This document shows, piece after piece, positions 8,373 through 15,320 of a stretch of DNA of 64,000 nt. The position numbers and the translations under genes are program-made. Positions within the stretch are counted from its first letter, which is position 1. The number at the start of each line of letters is the position of its first letter. Below the pieces are notes generated by a model. That model searched no databases. It saw only the letters and a program-made list of their open reading frames with translations, and was not told where the DNA came from. This stretch comes from Streptomyces sp. NBC_00442 (lineage in GTDB: Bacteria; Actinomycetota; Actinomycetes; Streptomycetales; Streptomycetaceae): positions 930,001 through 994,000 of the forward strand of contig NZ_CP107918.1 in the NCBI RefSeq assembly GCF_036014195.1, given 5' to 3'.

Positions 8373-9494
8373 CTACGGCTTGGCCAGCCCGATGTGCACC
8401 GACTTGGCTGTCAGCATGAACACGTCTGGGCGGTTCGCGAGGCCCTGAGGGTCGGCCGGATCGAGCAGCCGGTCGAGTGTGGCCACGTCCTCGGGAGACA
8501 ACTTGCTTTCCAGCGGCCCCCGATGGCGGGCGAACCTCTCGATGACCAGGTCGCGTACGGACGGCTCGACCGGGGCTGGATGGTCGGCCAGATACGAACG
8601 CGTACCGGCCGGGATCAGGCCTGCGGCGACGAACAACGCGGCCCAGTCCTCGACTTCGCCCTTCGTGTCCGCCAGCCCGGCACGCATGTCCGCGAACCCT
8701 TCCTCGTTGGCCAGTTCCATCCGAGCCTCGAGTCCGGGCCGGCCGAGGCCGAAGTCGCGCGGCAGATGTCGAGTGGGCAGGCCCCCCTCGACGAGGGCGA
8801 GTGCGCCATCGGGCCGCAGCAGCCCTGAGAGCGCGATCAACGCCTGCCGCTGGTCGCCGATGTGATGCAGTGAATTGCCCATCCAGATGAGGTCGGCCGG
8901 GCCCAAATCCCGGATCCGGTCCGGCATTTCAGCCTCCAGGACACGGACGCGGTCGCCCAGGCCCAGGCGTTCCGCGCGTTCGCGGGTGCGCCGCAGAAGT
9001 GCGGGGGTCGCATCGACGGCCACGACCTCCGCCGACGGGAAGGCCTCGGCCAGCAGGCAGCTCACCACTCCAGGCCCGCTGCCGATGTCGAGGATGCGCC
9101 GGATGCCCGCGGCCGGCCGCAGCTCGGCGATGCGCGCGGCGGCCTGTTCATAGACGGGGCGAAGGGCTTCCGCCTCGCTCTCGAGGAAGGGAGCGAGGCG
9201 GTCCCAATCGTGATCGCCTGCACCATGCCCCTGGCCGTGGCCGTGGCCCTGCTCCTGGCCACGCCCGCTCCCATGCCCCTGCCCCTGCCCATGCCCCTGC
9301 CCATGCCCATGCCCATGCCCCGCATCGTGGGCGTGCGCCTGGCCGCGCGGTGAGGGCTGCTGCTGCCCCGGGCCTGGCTCGCGGCCGGGCCCCTTGGTGT
9401 GGTCTGCCGGGGCCGCCCGGTCGGCGTGGTCGGGGTCTTCGCCATGGTTACGCAGGGCGGGGCCTTCGTGCGGGTGTTCTTGAGAGCGCTTCAT
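8373..9494 (-). CDS. class I SAM-dependent methyltransferase with His-rich N-terminal extension
   Basis: About 373 residues. The S-adenosylmethionine motif I is ILDIGSGPGVVS, followed by the acidic loop end VVAVDATP and the motif LIWMGNSLHHIGD. The methyl acceptor is unknown. Before the catalytic domain lies a roughly 45-residue low-complexity stretch made of His, Gly and Gln (for example GHGHGHGQGHGQ), which could bind metal ions or be a repeat-expansion artefact. The start ATG at 9494 (MKRSQEHPHEG) is my choice; a TTG at 9551 is possible and neither has a strong ribosome-binding site. The sequence TGAGAGCGCTTCATG overlaps the start. The gene converges on the S53 protease. Confidence 0.8.
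   Translation of the reverse strand: MKRSQEHPHEGPALRNHGEDPDHADRAAPADHTKGPGREPGPGQQQPSPRGQAHAHDAGHGHGHGQGHGQGQGHGSGRGQEQGHGHGQGHGAGDHDWDRLAPFLESEAEALRPVYEQAAARIAELRPAAGIRRILDIGSGPGVVSCLLAEAFPSAEVVAVDATPALLRRTRERAERLGLGDRVRVLEAEMPDRIRDLGPADLIWMGNSLHHIGDQRQALIALSGLLRPDGALALVEGGLPTRHLPRDFGLGRPGLEARMELANEEGFADMRAGLADTKGEVEDWAALFVAAGLIPAGTRSYLADHPAPVEPSVRDLVIERFARHRGPLESKLSPEDVATLDRLLDPADPQGLANRPDVFMLTAKSVHIGLAKP
9222..9335. repeat. coding repeat encoding the His/Gly/Gln tract
   Basis: Irregular 6- and 12-bp iterations of CATGCC and CTGGCC on the plus strand, giving His-Gly and Gln-Gly alternation in the methyltransferase. Confidence 0.85.
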
Positions 9495-9572
9495 GTCAGC
9501 AGGCTTGCTCACCCGTCCCTGATACCGGAAATCGATTTGCCGTTTCCGCAAAATCCAAGGGCGGGACGCGGA

Positions 9573-9884
9573 TCATTCCGCGCCGTGCCGGGGAGCGATC
9601 TCTTCCACCCGGTGGGCGAGCCGGAAGTCCAGTTCCGTGAGGGCGCCCCCGGCGTCGTGGGTGTTCACCGACAGGGCGACCGTGTTGTAGCCGAGGGTCA
9701 GGTCGCTGTGGTGGTTGAGCTCCTCCTGGATCTGGGCGACATGGACGACCATGGCCGTCGCCGCGAAGTGTCCGGCCAGGCGGTAGCTGCGGGAGATCCG
9801 GTCGTGGTCGTCCGACAGCGACCAGCCGGGCAGCTCGCGCAGCCGGTCCTCGACGTCCTTCTGTGACAGCGGCTCAAGGGGCAT
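9573..9884 (-). CDS. 4a-hydroxytetrahydrobiopterin dehydratase (PCD/DCoH family)
   Basis: This 103-residue protein dehydrates 4a-carbinolamine pterins formed by pterin-dependent hydroxylases. The family signature is present as LNHHSDLTLGYNTVALSV with the paired histidines, and HDAGGALTELDFRLAH follows. The start ATG at 9884 has AAGGAG nine bases upstream; an upstream GTG would add ten residues and bypass that site. It lies just upstream of the methyltransferase on the same strand, 78 bp from its start, and divergently from the epimerase. No pterin-dependent hydroxylase gene is visible nearby, so its partner is elsewhere. Confidence 0.88.
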   Translation of the reverse strand: MPLEPLSQKDVEDRLRELPGWSLSDDHDRISRSYRLAGHFAATAMVVHVAQIQEELNHHSDLTLGYNTVALSVNTHDAGGALTELDFRLAHRVEEIAPRHGAE

Positions 9885-9964
9885 GTCCGAATACTCCTTA
9901 CGGGGCGGTGACATGACGGAGTGGAGCCGTGACGGGGAGGCTCCACGTCCGTAGCGTCTCCCTT

Positions 9965-10963
9965 ATGCGTGTACTTGTCACGGGAGGCGCGGGCTTCATC
10001 GGCTCGCACATTGTCACAGCGCTCGCCGCGCACGGCCATGAGCCGTTCGTCCTGGACCGGGCGATCCGGCCACAGGACGACGTTCGCGACCCGGAGGTCG
10101 TGGCCGGTGCGCTGCGCGGGATGGACGCGGTGTGCCATCAGGCGGCGATGGTCGGGCTCGGCACCGGTTTCGGCGACGCGCCGGCGTACGTCAGCTGCAA
10201 CGACCTCGGCACCGCGGTGCTCCTGACCGCGATGGCCGAGGCGGGCGTGCGGGAGCTGGTACTCGCCGGGTCGATGGTGGTCTACGGGGAGGGTCGTTAC
10301 GAGTGTGCGGAACACGGTGTCGTACGGCCGGGTCCGAGGCCGGTCGAGTGGCTGGACTCCGGACGCTTCGAGCCCCCGTGCCCTTGCTGCGGTGCCGAGT
10401 TGAGCCCCGGTCTGGTCGGGGAGGACGCTCCGGTCGATCCGCGCAACGTGTACGCGTCCACGAAGCTGGCGCAGGAGCATCTGGCCGCCGCCTGGGCGCG
10501 GGCGACCGGAGGCCGGGCGGTGTCCCTGCGGTACCACAACGTGTACGGCCCCGGTATGCCGCGAGACACCTCGTACGCGGGGGTGGCGTCGTTCTTCCGC
10601 TCGGCGCTGGCGCGCGGCGAGGCGCCACGGGTCTTCGAGGACGGCCGGCAGCGCCGGGACTTCGTTCATGTACGTGATGTGGCGGGGGCGAACGTGGTGG
10701 CGTTGGAAGCGCTCTCAAGCGGGCCGCCCGGTGCGCTCACCGCGTACAACACGGGCAGCGGTACCCCGCACACCGTGGGCGAGATGGCCCGTGCGCTGGC
10801 GTCGGCCCACGGGGGTCCCGCGCCGGTGGTGACGGGCGAGTACCGGCTCGGCGACGTACGGCACATCACCGCGGACTCGGCGCGGTTGCGCGGCGAGCTG
10901 GGCTGGAAGCCGGCGGTGGGGTTCGAGGAGGGGATGGCGGAGTTCGCCGCTGCCGAGGAGTAG
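9965..10963 (+). CDS. NAD-dependent epimerase/dehydratase (extended SDR)
   Basis: About 332 residues. The Rossmann motif VTGGAGFIGSHIV is at the N-terminus and the catalytic YxxxK is in YASTKLAQEH, with LRYHNVYGPGMP after it, as in nucleotide-sugar 4-epimerases and dehydratases. A Cys-rich insertion (EPPCPCCGAELSPG) lies between the SDR core strands before the catalytic Tyr; such inserts could bind zinc but this is inference. The start ATG at 9965 begins directly with MRVLVTGG; there is no clear Shine-Dalgarno, so leaderless translation is possible. The substrate is unknown. A mobile-element remnant follows immediately after the stop. Confidence 0.88.
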   Translation: MRVLVTGGAGFIGSHIVTALAAHGHEPFVLDRAIRPQDDVRDPEVVAGALRGMDAVCHQAAMVGLGTGFGDAPAYVSCNDLGTAVLLTAMAEAGVRELVLAGSMVVYGEGRYECAEHGVVRPGPRPVEWLDSGRFEPPCPCCGAELSPGLVGEDAPVDPRNVYASTKLAQEHLAAAWARATGGRAVSLRYHNVYGPGMPRDTSYAGVASFFRSALARGEAPRVFEDGRQRRDFVHVRDVAGANVVALEALSSGPPGALTAYNTGSGTPHTVGEMARALASAHGGPAPVVTGEYRLGDVRHITADSARLRGELGWKPAVGFEEGMAEFAAAEE

Positions 10964-10972
10964 CGCGGCGGA

Positions 10973-11428
10973 TCGGCTGGCGTGCGAGCAGGGCCAGAAG
11001 CCGCTGTCGTTGCTGGTGGCAGCGGGCAGCGCGGCGGCAGTCCGCAGTTCGTGCCGGTCCTGGAGGCGATCCGGGTGCCGCGGCTGGACCCGGGTCGGCC
11101 AAGGCGGACTCCGGTGCGGGTGCGGGCCGACAAGGCGTACTCGTCGGCCGCCAGCCGCGCCTACCTGCGCAGGCGGGGTATCCGCTGCACGATCGCGGAG
11201 CCAGCTAACCAGGTCCGCAATCGCGTGCGGCGGGGCCGCTCGGGCGGGCGCCCGCCTGTGTTCGACGGCGAGGACTGCAAGGCACGCCACGCGGTGGAGT
11301 GCGCGATCGGCCGGCTCAAGCGCAACAGGGTCGTGGCGATGCGGTTCGAGAAGCTCGCCGTGCGGTTCGAGGCCCGTCGTCGTGGTGGCCGCGATCAACG
11401 AATGGCTCCGAGAACCCATCTTTGAACC
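10973..11428 (+). pseudogene. IS5-type transposase remnant, frameshifted
   Basis: The C-terminal part of a DDE transposase can be read across three frames. LACEQGQKPLSLLVAAG is in one frame, then SPQFVPVLEAIRVPRL to RHAVECAIGRLKRNR in a second, and VVVVAAINEWL back in the first. There is no N-terminal half. The shifts are near 11020 and 11375. I see no intact terminal repeats. The wording of the motifs (VRADKAYSSAASRAYLRRRG) is typical of Streptomyces IS5-family elements. It is dead and marks the left edge of the mobile region. Confidence 0.85.
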
Positions 11429-11429
11429 T
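11411..11429 (+). repeat. 19-bp inverted repeat, left copy
   Basis: AGAACCCATCTTTGAACCT at the 3' end of the transposase remnant. The exact reverse complement is at 12182-12200. Confidence 0.9.
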
Positions 11430-11659
11430 CGGGTGATCTGGTGCATCGCCTCAATGTTGGGCCTGGTACCCACAGAGCCTCGGGCGCGTTCTCCGGGCCC
11501 GCTGCAGGGGGATGTTCTGTACCGGGGTTCGCGCCCCCTCGTGTGTTCTCTTTCGCCACCCGCCGATCGGCTCATCAGAGGCGGGTGTGCATGCATGGTC
11601 GGCAGCCGCGTGGCAATGTCGTGAAGGTCGATTCACCCAGTTCCTGGAGGTATCACCTC

Positions 11660-11998
11660 ATGACCCGTCTGCGCCTTCCCGCGCTCGCCGTTGGTTCCCT
11701 GCTCCTGCTCGGTGCCCTCGCCGGCACCACCGGCTCAGCATCCGCCGCGGGGGATCTGCCCGTCATCAAGTGCGGTCCTGTCAAAGACACACAAGGCAAC
11801 GGCGTCGAGGCCGAAGAGTGTGGGACCACGGACGGAACGGCCTGGGGTCGCAGGGACTACACGGACGGCCTGGTCATCGAGGGGAAGGACCAGGACGGCG
11901 CCGGCGTGCTCAGCAGGTGGACGTGCGGGAGCGGCAAGTCATATACGGGCCCGTACTTCCCGGCCACAGCTGAGAAATGCGTCAAACAAAAAATCTGA
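11660..11998 (+). CDS. small secreted protein of unknown function
   Basis: A 112-residue protein with a clear signal peptide (RLPALAVGSLLLLGALAG, likely cleavage at SASAAG). The mature part of about 83 residues has four Cys (IKCGP, EECGT, WTCGS, EKCVK), enough for two disulphides. The start ATG has GGAGG nine bases upstream. A 13-bp perfect hairpin follows the stop, so the unit has its own expression signals. It sits between two inverted copies of a 19-bp sequence derived from a transposon end. I do not recognise the family; it resembles many small extracellular Streptomyces proteins. Confidence 0.7.
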   Translation: MTRLRLPALAVGSLLLLGALAGTTGSASAAGDLPVIKCGPVKDTQGNGVEAEECGTTDGTAWGRRDYTDGLVIEGKDQDGAGVLSRWTCGSGKSYTGPYFPATAEKCVKQKI

Positions 11999-12010
11999 TC
12001 CGCCCGTTTG

Positions 12011-12046
12011 CAACGGTCTGCCGTCCAACCTGGCGGCAGACCGTTG
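12011..12046 (+). terminator. terminator after the small secreted protein
   Basis: CAACGGTCTGCCG at 12011-12023 pairs perfectly with 12034-12046 around a 10-nt loop, 12 bp after the stop codon. Confidence 0.8.
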
Positions 12047-12181
12047 ACGGTCATCAAAGGGCTATCTGTGCCCGTAAGCAGCGCGCCCCACTTCGACACC
12101 ACGTCATCGGGGCAAATGCCATCACACCGCACAGCAGGAAAGTCGTGGCTCTCCCACGCGCTCCTGACCGCGCTGACATCC

Positions 12182-12200
12182 AGGTTCAAAGATGGGTTCT
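12182..12200 (-). repeat. 19-bp inverted repeat, right copy
   Basis: Exact reverse complement of 11411-11429, so a 790-bp segment carrying the secreted-protein gene and its terminator is bracketed. Confidence 0.9.
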
Positions 12201-12731
12201 GAGCACGCTCGGAAATCGCGATGACCGGCTGGCGTCCACCACTCGGCGAGCCGGGCACTGAGCGGTTGGAGGGGCTGGCGGCCGGGGTCCGGCAGTGGTC
12301 GGCGCCGCTGCCGGACCGCCTCGTCCAGACGGCCGTCGAAATGCCAGCCGCGTACCTCGTGCCCGTCCTCGCGTTCGCCGCCGGTGCGGTCCCGCGGTTG
12401 GCAGGGAGAGGACCCCCTGCGAACCGATTGCCGCACGGGTAGGCGAAGGTCCTTCAGGGCCCCGTCACGCGGTCGCCCATCGATTGCCCGTTCTCAGTGC
12501 CAATCGCCGTACCAGTCCCGAGGCTGCACTCGCAGGGCGTGGTCAGCGGACCGCTAGAGCCTGGCGTGCCTTCTCTGAACCAAGACCGCGACGCGCTGGC
12601 CGAGGGGCGGGTGGTGGGCGCGACGCTGGCGGGGTCGGATGGCCTTGGGCGCGCGTTTGTCACGTCCCGCTGGTCCCCAGCCGCATAAGCCTGTCGGGGG
12701 ACGCCTGCCAGCGCGGCTCGTTGTTCAGATC
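12201..12731. other. degenerate region without a supported gene
   Basis: Only short open frames occur here (for example 12221-12442 on the plus strand, 73 codons). None has a good ribosome-binding site, recognisable domain or signal peptide. It is probably decayed mobile or host DNA. Confidence 0.4.
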
Positions 12732-12866
12732 ATGACCAAGCAAGGCATCGCAGTCATGGCACTAGGATGGGCAGCCCTCGTAGCTCTGCCGTGCAGCGGG
12801 GCACAAGCTGCTGTGGTTCCACCAGACCACGTCTCCATTACGGCTCTTATCGGCCCCCGGCTGTGA
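12732..12866 (+). CDS. possible short secreted peptide or truncated gene start
   Basis: A 44-codon frame beginning with ATG that encodes what looks like a signal peptide (GIAVMALGWAALVALPCSG, then AQAA) and only about 17 more residues. Base composition drops here compared with the flanks. It may be the 5' remnant of a secreted-protein gene whose remainder was lost. Confidence is low because no ribosome-binding site is clear. Confidence 0.3.
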   Translation: MTKQGIAVMALGWAALVALPCSGAQAAVVPPDHVSITALIGPRL

Positions 12867-12884
12867 GAACTCGATGATGGTCCC

Positions 12885-13132
12885 TTGAACTACAACAAGG
12901 AACTCTCCGCATCGAAGGTCCCAGACATCCTCATCAATTCGAAAATCCCTGACATCTTCAAGGACTATATTCTCCGCAACAACTTCGTGGGCGATGAGCT
13001 GCTGGAGTCAACAAGCCTTATGGTGCCAATATCCGTGAGGCAGACGCGGTTCCGGGTACTGTCGCTCACACGCCGTAGGCATCTCGGCTGCCACGGACCC
13101 GTGCAGAGGCCCGAACCTAGAACACGGCCTAG
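12885..13132 (+). pseudogene. lower-GC coding scrap cut by the first insertion sequence
   Basis: From a TTG at 12885 the frame reads NYNKELSASKVPDILINSKI and then PDIFKDYILRNNFVGDELLE, rich in Lys, Asn and Ile unlike its neighbours, before the sense is lost near 13040. It has no recognised domain. The unusual composition suggests DNA acquired from a lower-GC source. The frame runs into the insertion sequence at 13133. Confidence 0.3.
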
Positions 13133-13187
13133 TAGTGCTTTGTTAGGTGTCCTTGTCGTGTCGGGGCTCTGGTAGTTCGCTGGCTGT

Positions 13188-14396
13188 ATGAGGGCTGGGG
13201 AGCTTGCGGCGGTACGGATGCGGCTGGAGGAGTTCGCGTCCGAGGTGTTCGCGCCCTTGGTGCGGCGGGATCAGCGCGAGAAGGGTGCCTTGTACCTGCG
13301 GGGGCTGCTGCTGGACGGCCGCAGGAAGTCGATGCAGCCGATGGCGGAACGCCTCGGTGTCGATCACCAGCAGTTGCAGCAGTTCATGACGTCCTCGACG
13401 TGGGCGGTCCAGGACGTGCAGTCCCGGCTGGCATGGCGGGCGGTGGCGTCGGTGCGGCCGCAGGTGTGGGTGGTGGACGACACCGGTTTCCCCAAGGACG
13501 GCCGTTGTTCGCCCGGGGTGGCCCGGCAGTACTCCGGCACTCTGGGCAAGGTCGGCAACTGCCAGATCGGCGTCAGCGTTCATGCCGCGTCCGATACCGC
13601 CTCGTGTCCGTTGTCCTGGCGGCTGTTCCTTCCCGCCCCCTGGGACGGGCCCGAGGCCGCGGCACGCCGGCGGGCCTGCCGGATACCCGAGGCCGAACAC
13701 CACCGGCCCAAGTGGCAGCTCGCCCTGGACATGCTCGACGAACTCGCCGCCACCGGTCTGCGGCCCGCTGTGCTGGTCGCGGACACCGGCTACGGCGCCA
13801 ACGCCGACTTCCGCCGCGGCCTGGAAGACCGCGGCCTGGCCTACGTCCTGCAGGCCAAGGGCGAGATGACCGCCCATGGCGAACAGGCCGCACCCCACCA
13901 GCCGGCCTACGGCGGTCTGGGACCTCGGCCGCTGCCCCGCTACCGCACCAGCCCGTGCTCCCTTCGCGAGCACGCCCTGACCGCGGGCCGCGACAGCGGC
14001 CGGACCGTGTCCTGGCGCAAGGGCTCGAAGGCAGCGATGAGTTCACACTTCGTGTTCCTGCGGGTGAGGCTCGCCGGGCGCCGCCCCAAGCCCGCCGACG
14101 ACGGAACGATCCCATTGGTCTGGCTGATCGCCCAGTGGCCCGGGGGCGAGAGCGAGCCGGTGAAGTACTGGATCTCGAACCTGCCCGCCGGCATGCCCGC
14201 CAAAGACCTCGTTCGCCTGGCGAAAGCCCGCTGGCGGATCGAGCACGACTACCGGGAACTGAAGACCGCCCTGGGCCTGGACCACTTCGAAGGCCGCTCG
14301 TTCACCGGCTGGCACCGCCACGTCACCCTCGTCACCGCCGCCCACCTGTTCCTGACCGAACAGCGGACCAGCCCAAAAGCCCCTGCCAGGGCCTGA
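13188..14396 (+). CDS. IS701-family transposase, copy 1 (zero-frame product, -1 frameshift extension likely)
   Basis: The zero-frame product has 402 residues and matches IS701-type DDE transposases: VVDDTGFPKDG holds the first Asp, LVADTGYGANADFRRGL the second, and WRIEHDYRELKTALGLDHFEGR the Glu region. All look intact. The zero frame stops at TGA 14394-14396. The -1 frame continues with GLTLYQALDLLQHIIATWTG and CPTCRQPTWQP to a TAA at 14500. A slippery heptamer and hairpin sit exactly where a -1 shift would join the frames, giving a 437-residue product. The start ATG is at 13188, 55 bp from the element end. It differs from copy 2 at residue 21 (Glu here, Gln there). Confidence 0.9.
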   Translation: MRAGELAAVRMRLEEFASEVFAPLVRRDQREKGALYLRGLLLDGRRKSMQPMAERLGVDHQQLQQFMTSSTWAVQDVQSRLAWRAVASVRPQVWVVDDTGFPKDGRCSPGVARQYSGTLGKVGNCQIGVSVHAASDTASCPLSWRLFLPAPWDGPEAAARRRACRIPEAEHHRPKWQLALDMLDELAATGLRPAVLVADTGYGANADFRRGLEDRGLAYVLQAKGEMTAHGEQAAPHQPAYGGLGPRPLPRYRTSPCSLREHALTAGRDSGRTVSWRKGSKAAMSSHFVFLRVRLAGRRPKPADDGTIPLVWLIAQWPGGESEPVKYWISNLPAGMPAKDLVRLAKARWRIEHDYRELKTALGLDHFEGRSFTGWHRHVTLVTAAHLFLTEQRTSPKAPARA

Positions 14397-14414
14397 CCCT
14401 CTACCAGGCCCTGG
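14372..14414 (+). promoter_or_regulatory. candidate -1 programmed frameshift signal, copy 1
   Basis: The heptamer CCCAAAA at 14372-14378 is in the X XXY YYZ phase (C CCA AAA; Ser395-Pro396-Lys397). A 7-nt spacer follows, then a hairpin whose 10-bp arms CCAGGGCCTG (14386-14395) and CAGGCCCTGG (14405-14414) pair perfectly around a 9-nt loop. The zero-frame stop lies at the arm-loop boundary. Confidence 0.75.
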
Positions 14415-14514
14415 ACCTCCTTCAACACATCATCGCCACCTGGACCGGCACATGCCCCACCTGCCGACAACCCACCTGGCAGCCCTACGACACCACCTAA
14501 CAAAGCACTACTAG

Positions 14515-14600
14515 GCCGTGTCTGACAAATGATCAGGCTGCGGTGTCGCGGAGCCACAGGACGAGCGAGACGGAGCTATGCGCTCCCAGGCCGCATCCGC
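14515..14600. mobile_element. probable terminal fragment of a different insertion sequence
   Basis: The sequence GCCGTGTCTGACAAATGATC directly right of copy 1 resembles, from memory, the outer ends of Streptomyces IS elements with TGTCTGACAAA termini. No transposase frame accompanies it. The assignment is tentative. Confidence 0.35.
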
Positions 14601-14625
14601 CAACTCACCACGACCAGCCACAAGA

Positions 14626-15024
14626 TCAAGTATGAGTCCCAGCGGCATGGGCGTGGTCCACGACTTCAGCGAAGTAGGGCCAGCCGTCTACTTCGAGGTT
14701 CTGCACCGATGGCCGGGTGTCCAGAGCGGGCGCCGCGGCGTCGAGCAGGCGCCGAACCGTTCCCGGCTCGTAGAGATTGAGCCAGGCGCGGTCCGGGAGG
14801 CGCACGACGGTGCCCGCCTCGCAGTACGAGTTCGAAACGATTCTGTCCGTGCCCGGGGCAAAGACCAAGGCCAATCGGCGTCGAACGCCTTGCGCCGACA
14901 CCTCCGGGAAGAGAGAAAGTGTCAGCCGGCAGTCGGCGTAGTCCGGTCTCACCCGCTGCCGGACCGTCCAACACCAGACGGCTTCGTTGACCACGAGGTG
15001 GCGGACGCGTCGATCATTCCCCAT
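14626..15024 (-). CDS. conserved-looking hypothetical protein, cargo between the two IS copies
   Basis: A 132-residue frame starting at ATG 15024. The sequence contains RHLVVNEAVWCWTVRQR, RRLALVFAPGTDRIVSN and RLPDRAWLNLYEPGTVRRLL and has the codon position bias of a real Streptomyces gene. No signal peptide or membrane segment is seen and I do not recognise the family. No Shine-Dalgarno is visible upstream. It is the only plausible gene carried between the inverted elements, so it is the candidate passenger. Confidence 0.6.
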   Translation of the reverse strand: MGNDRRVRHLVVNEAVWCWTVRQRVRPDYADCRLTLSLFPEVSAQGVRRRLALVFAPGTDRIVSNSYCEAGTVVRLPDRAWLNLYEPGTVRRLLDAAAPALDTRPSVQNLEVDGWPYFAEVVDHAHAAGTHT

Positions 15025-15083
15025 CGAGTCAGCGTAGATCGTTGGGCTGGAGGAAAGGCATCTTTTCTTCGCAGGCCCCTACT

Positions 15084-15180
15084 TCTGCCGCGGTGCCGTC
15101 GGTTGCCGACTCCCCCTCGTTCTCGGCTCCGCCAGGACAGGCCGGAACCGAGGCCAACCAGATCCGCCGGACAGGCCCTA
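15084..15180 (-). repeat. internally deleted copy of a dispersed MITE-like repeat
   Basis: It matches parts of the element at 55699-55924 on the opposite strand: the inner block around CCGACTCCCCCTCGTTCTCG and the terminal block GGCCAACCAGATCCGCCGG. The middle and the other end are missing. IS copy 2 is inserted directly at its outer end. Confidence 0.8.
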
Positions 15181-15277
15181 GTAGTGCTTTGTTAGGTGGT
15201 GTCGTAGGGCTGCCAGGTGGGTTGTCGGCAGGTGGGGCATGTGCCGGTCCAGGTGGCGATGATGTGTTGAAGGAGGT

Positions 15278-15320
15278 CCAGGGCCTGGTAGAGGGTCAGG
15301 CCCTGGCAGGGGCTTTTGGG
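15278..15320 (-). promoter_or_regulatory. candidate -1 programmed frameshift signal, copy 2
   Basis: Mirror image of the copy 1 signal: the heptamer is at 15314-15320 on the minus strand, followed by the 7-nt spacer and the 10-bp perfect stem. Confidence 0.75.

Larger units (their letters stand above)
13133..14510 (+). mobile_element. IS701-type insertion sequence, copy 1
   Basis: The element is 1378 bp with 17-bp perfect terminal inverted repeats, TAGTGCTTTGTTAGGTG at 13133-13149 and its complement at 14494-14510. Both sides carry CTAG (13129-13132 and 14511-14514), the target duplication. Joining the flanks rebuilds the 18-bp palindrome ACACGGCCTAGGCCGTGT, so the element entered the exact centre of a palindrome. 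Confidence 0.92.

Noticed and set aside
12221..12442. 73-codon plus-strand frame
   Set aside because: No ribosome-binding site, family or signal peptide; lies in degenerate mobile DNA.
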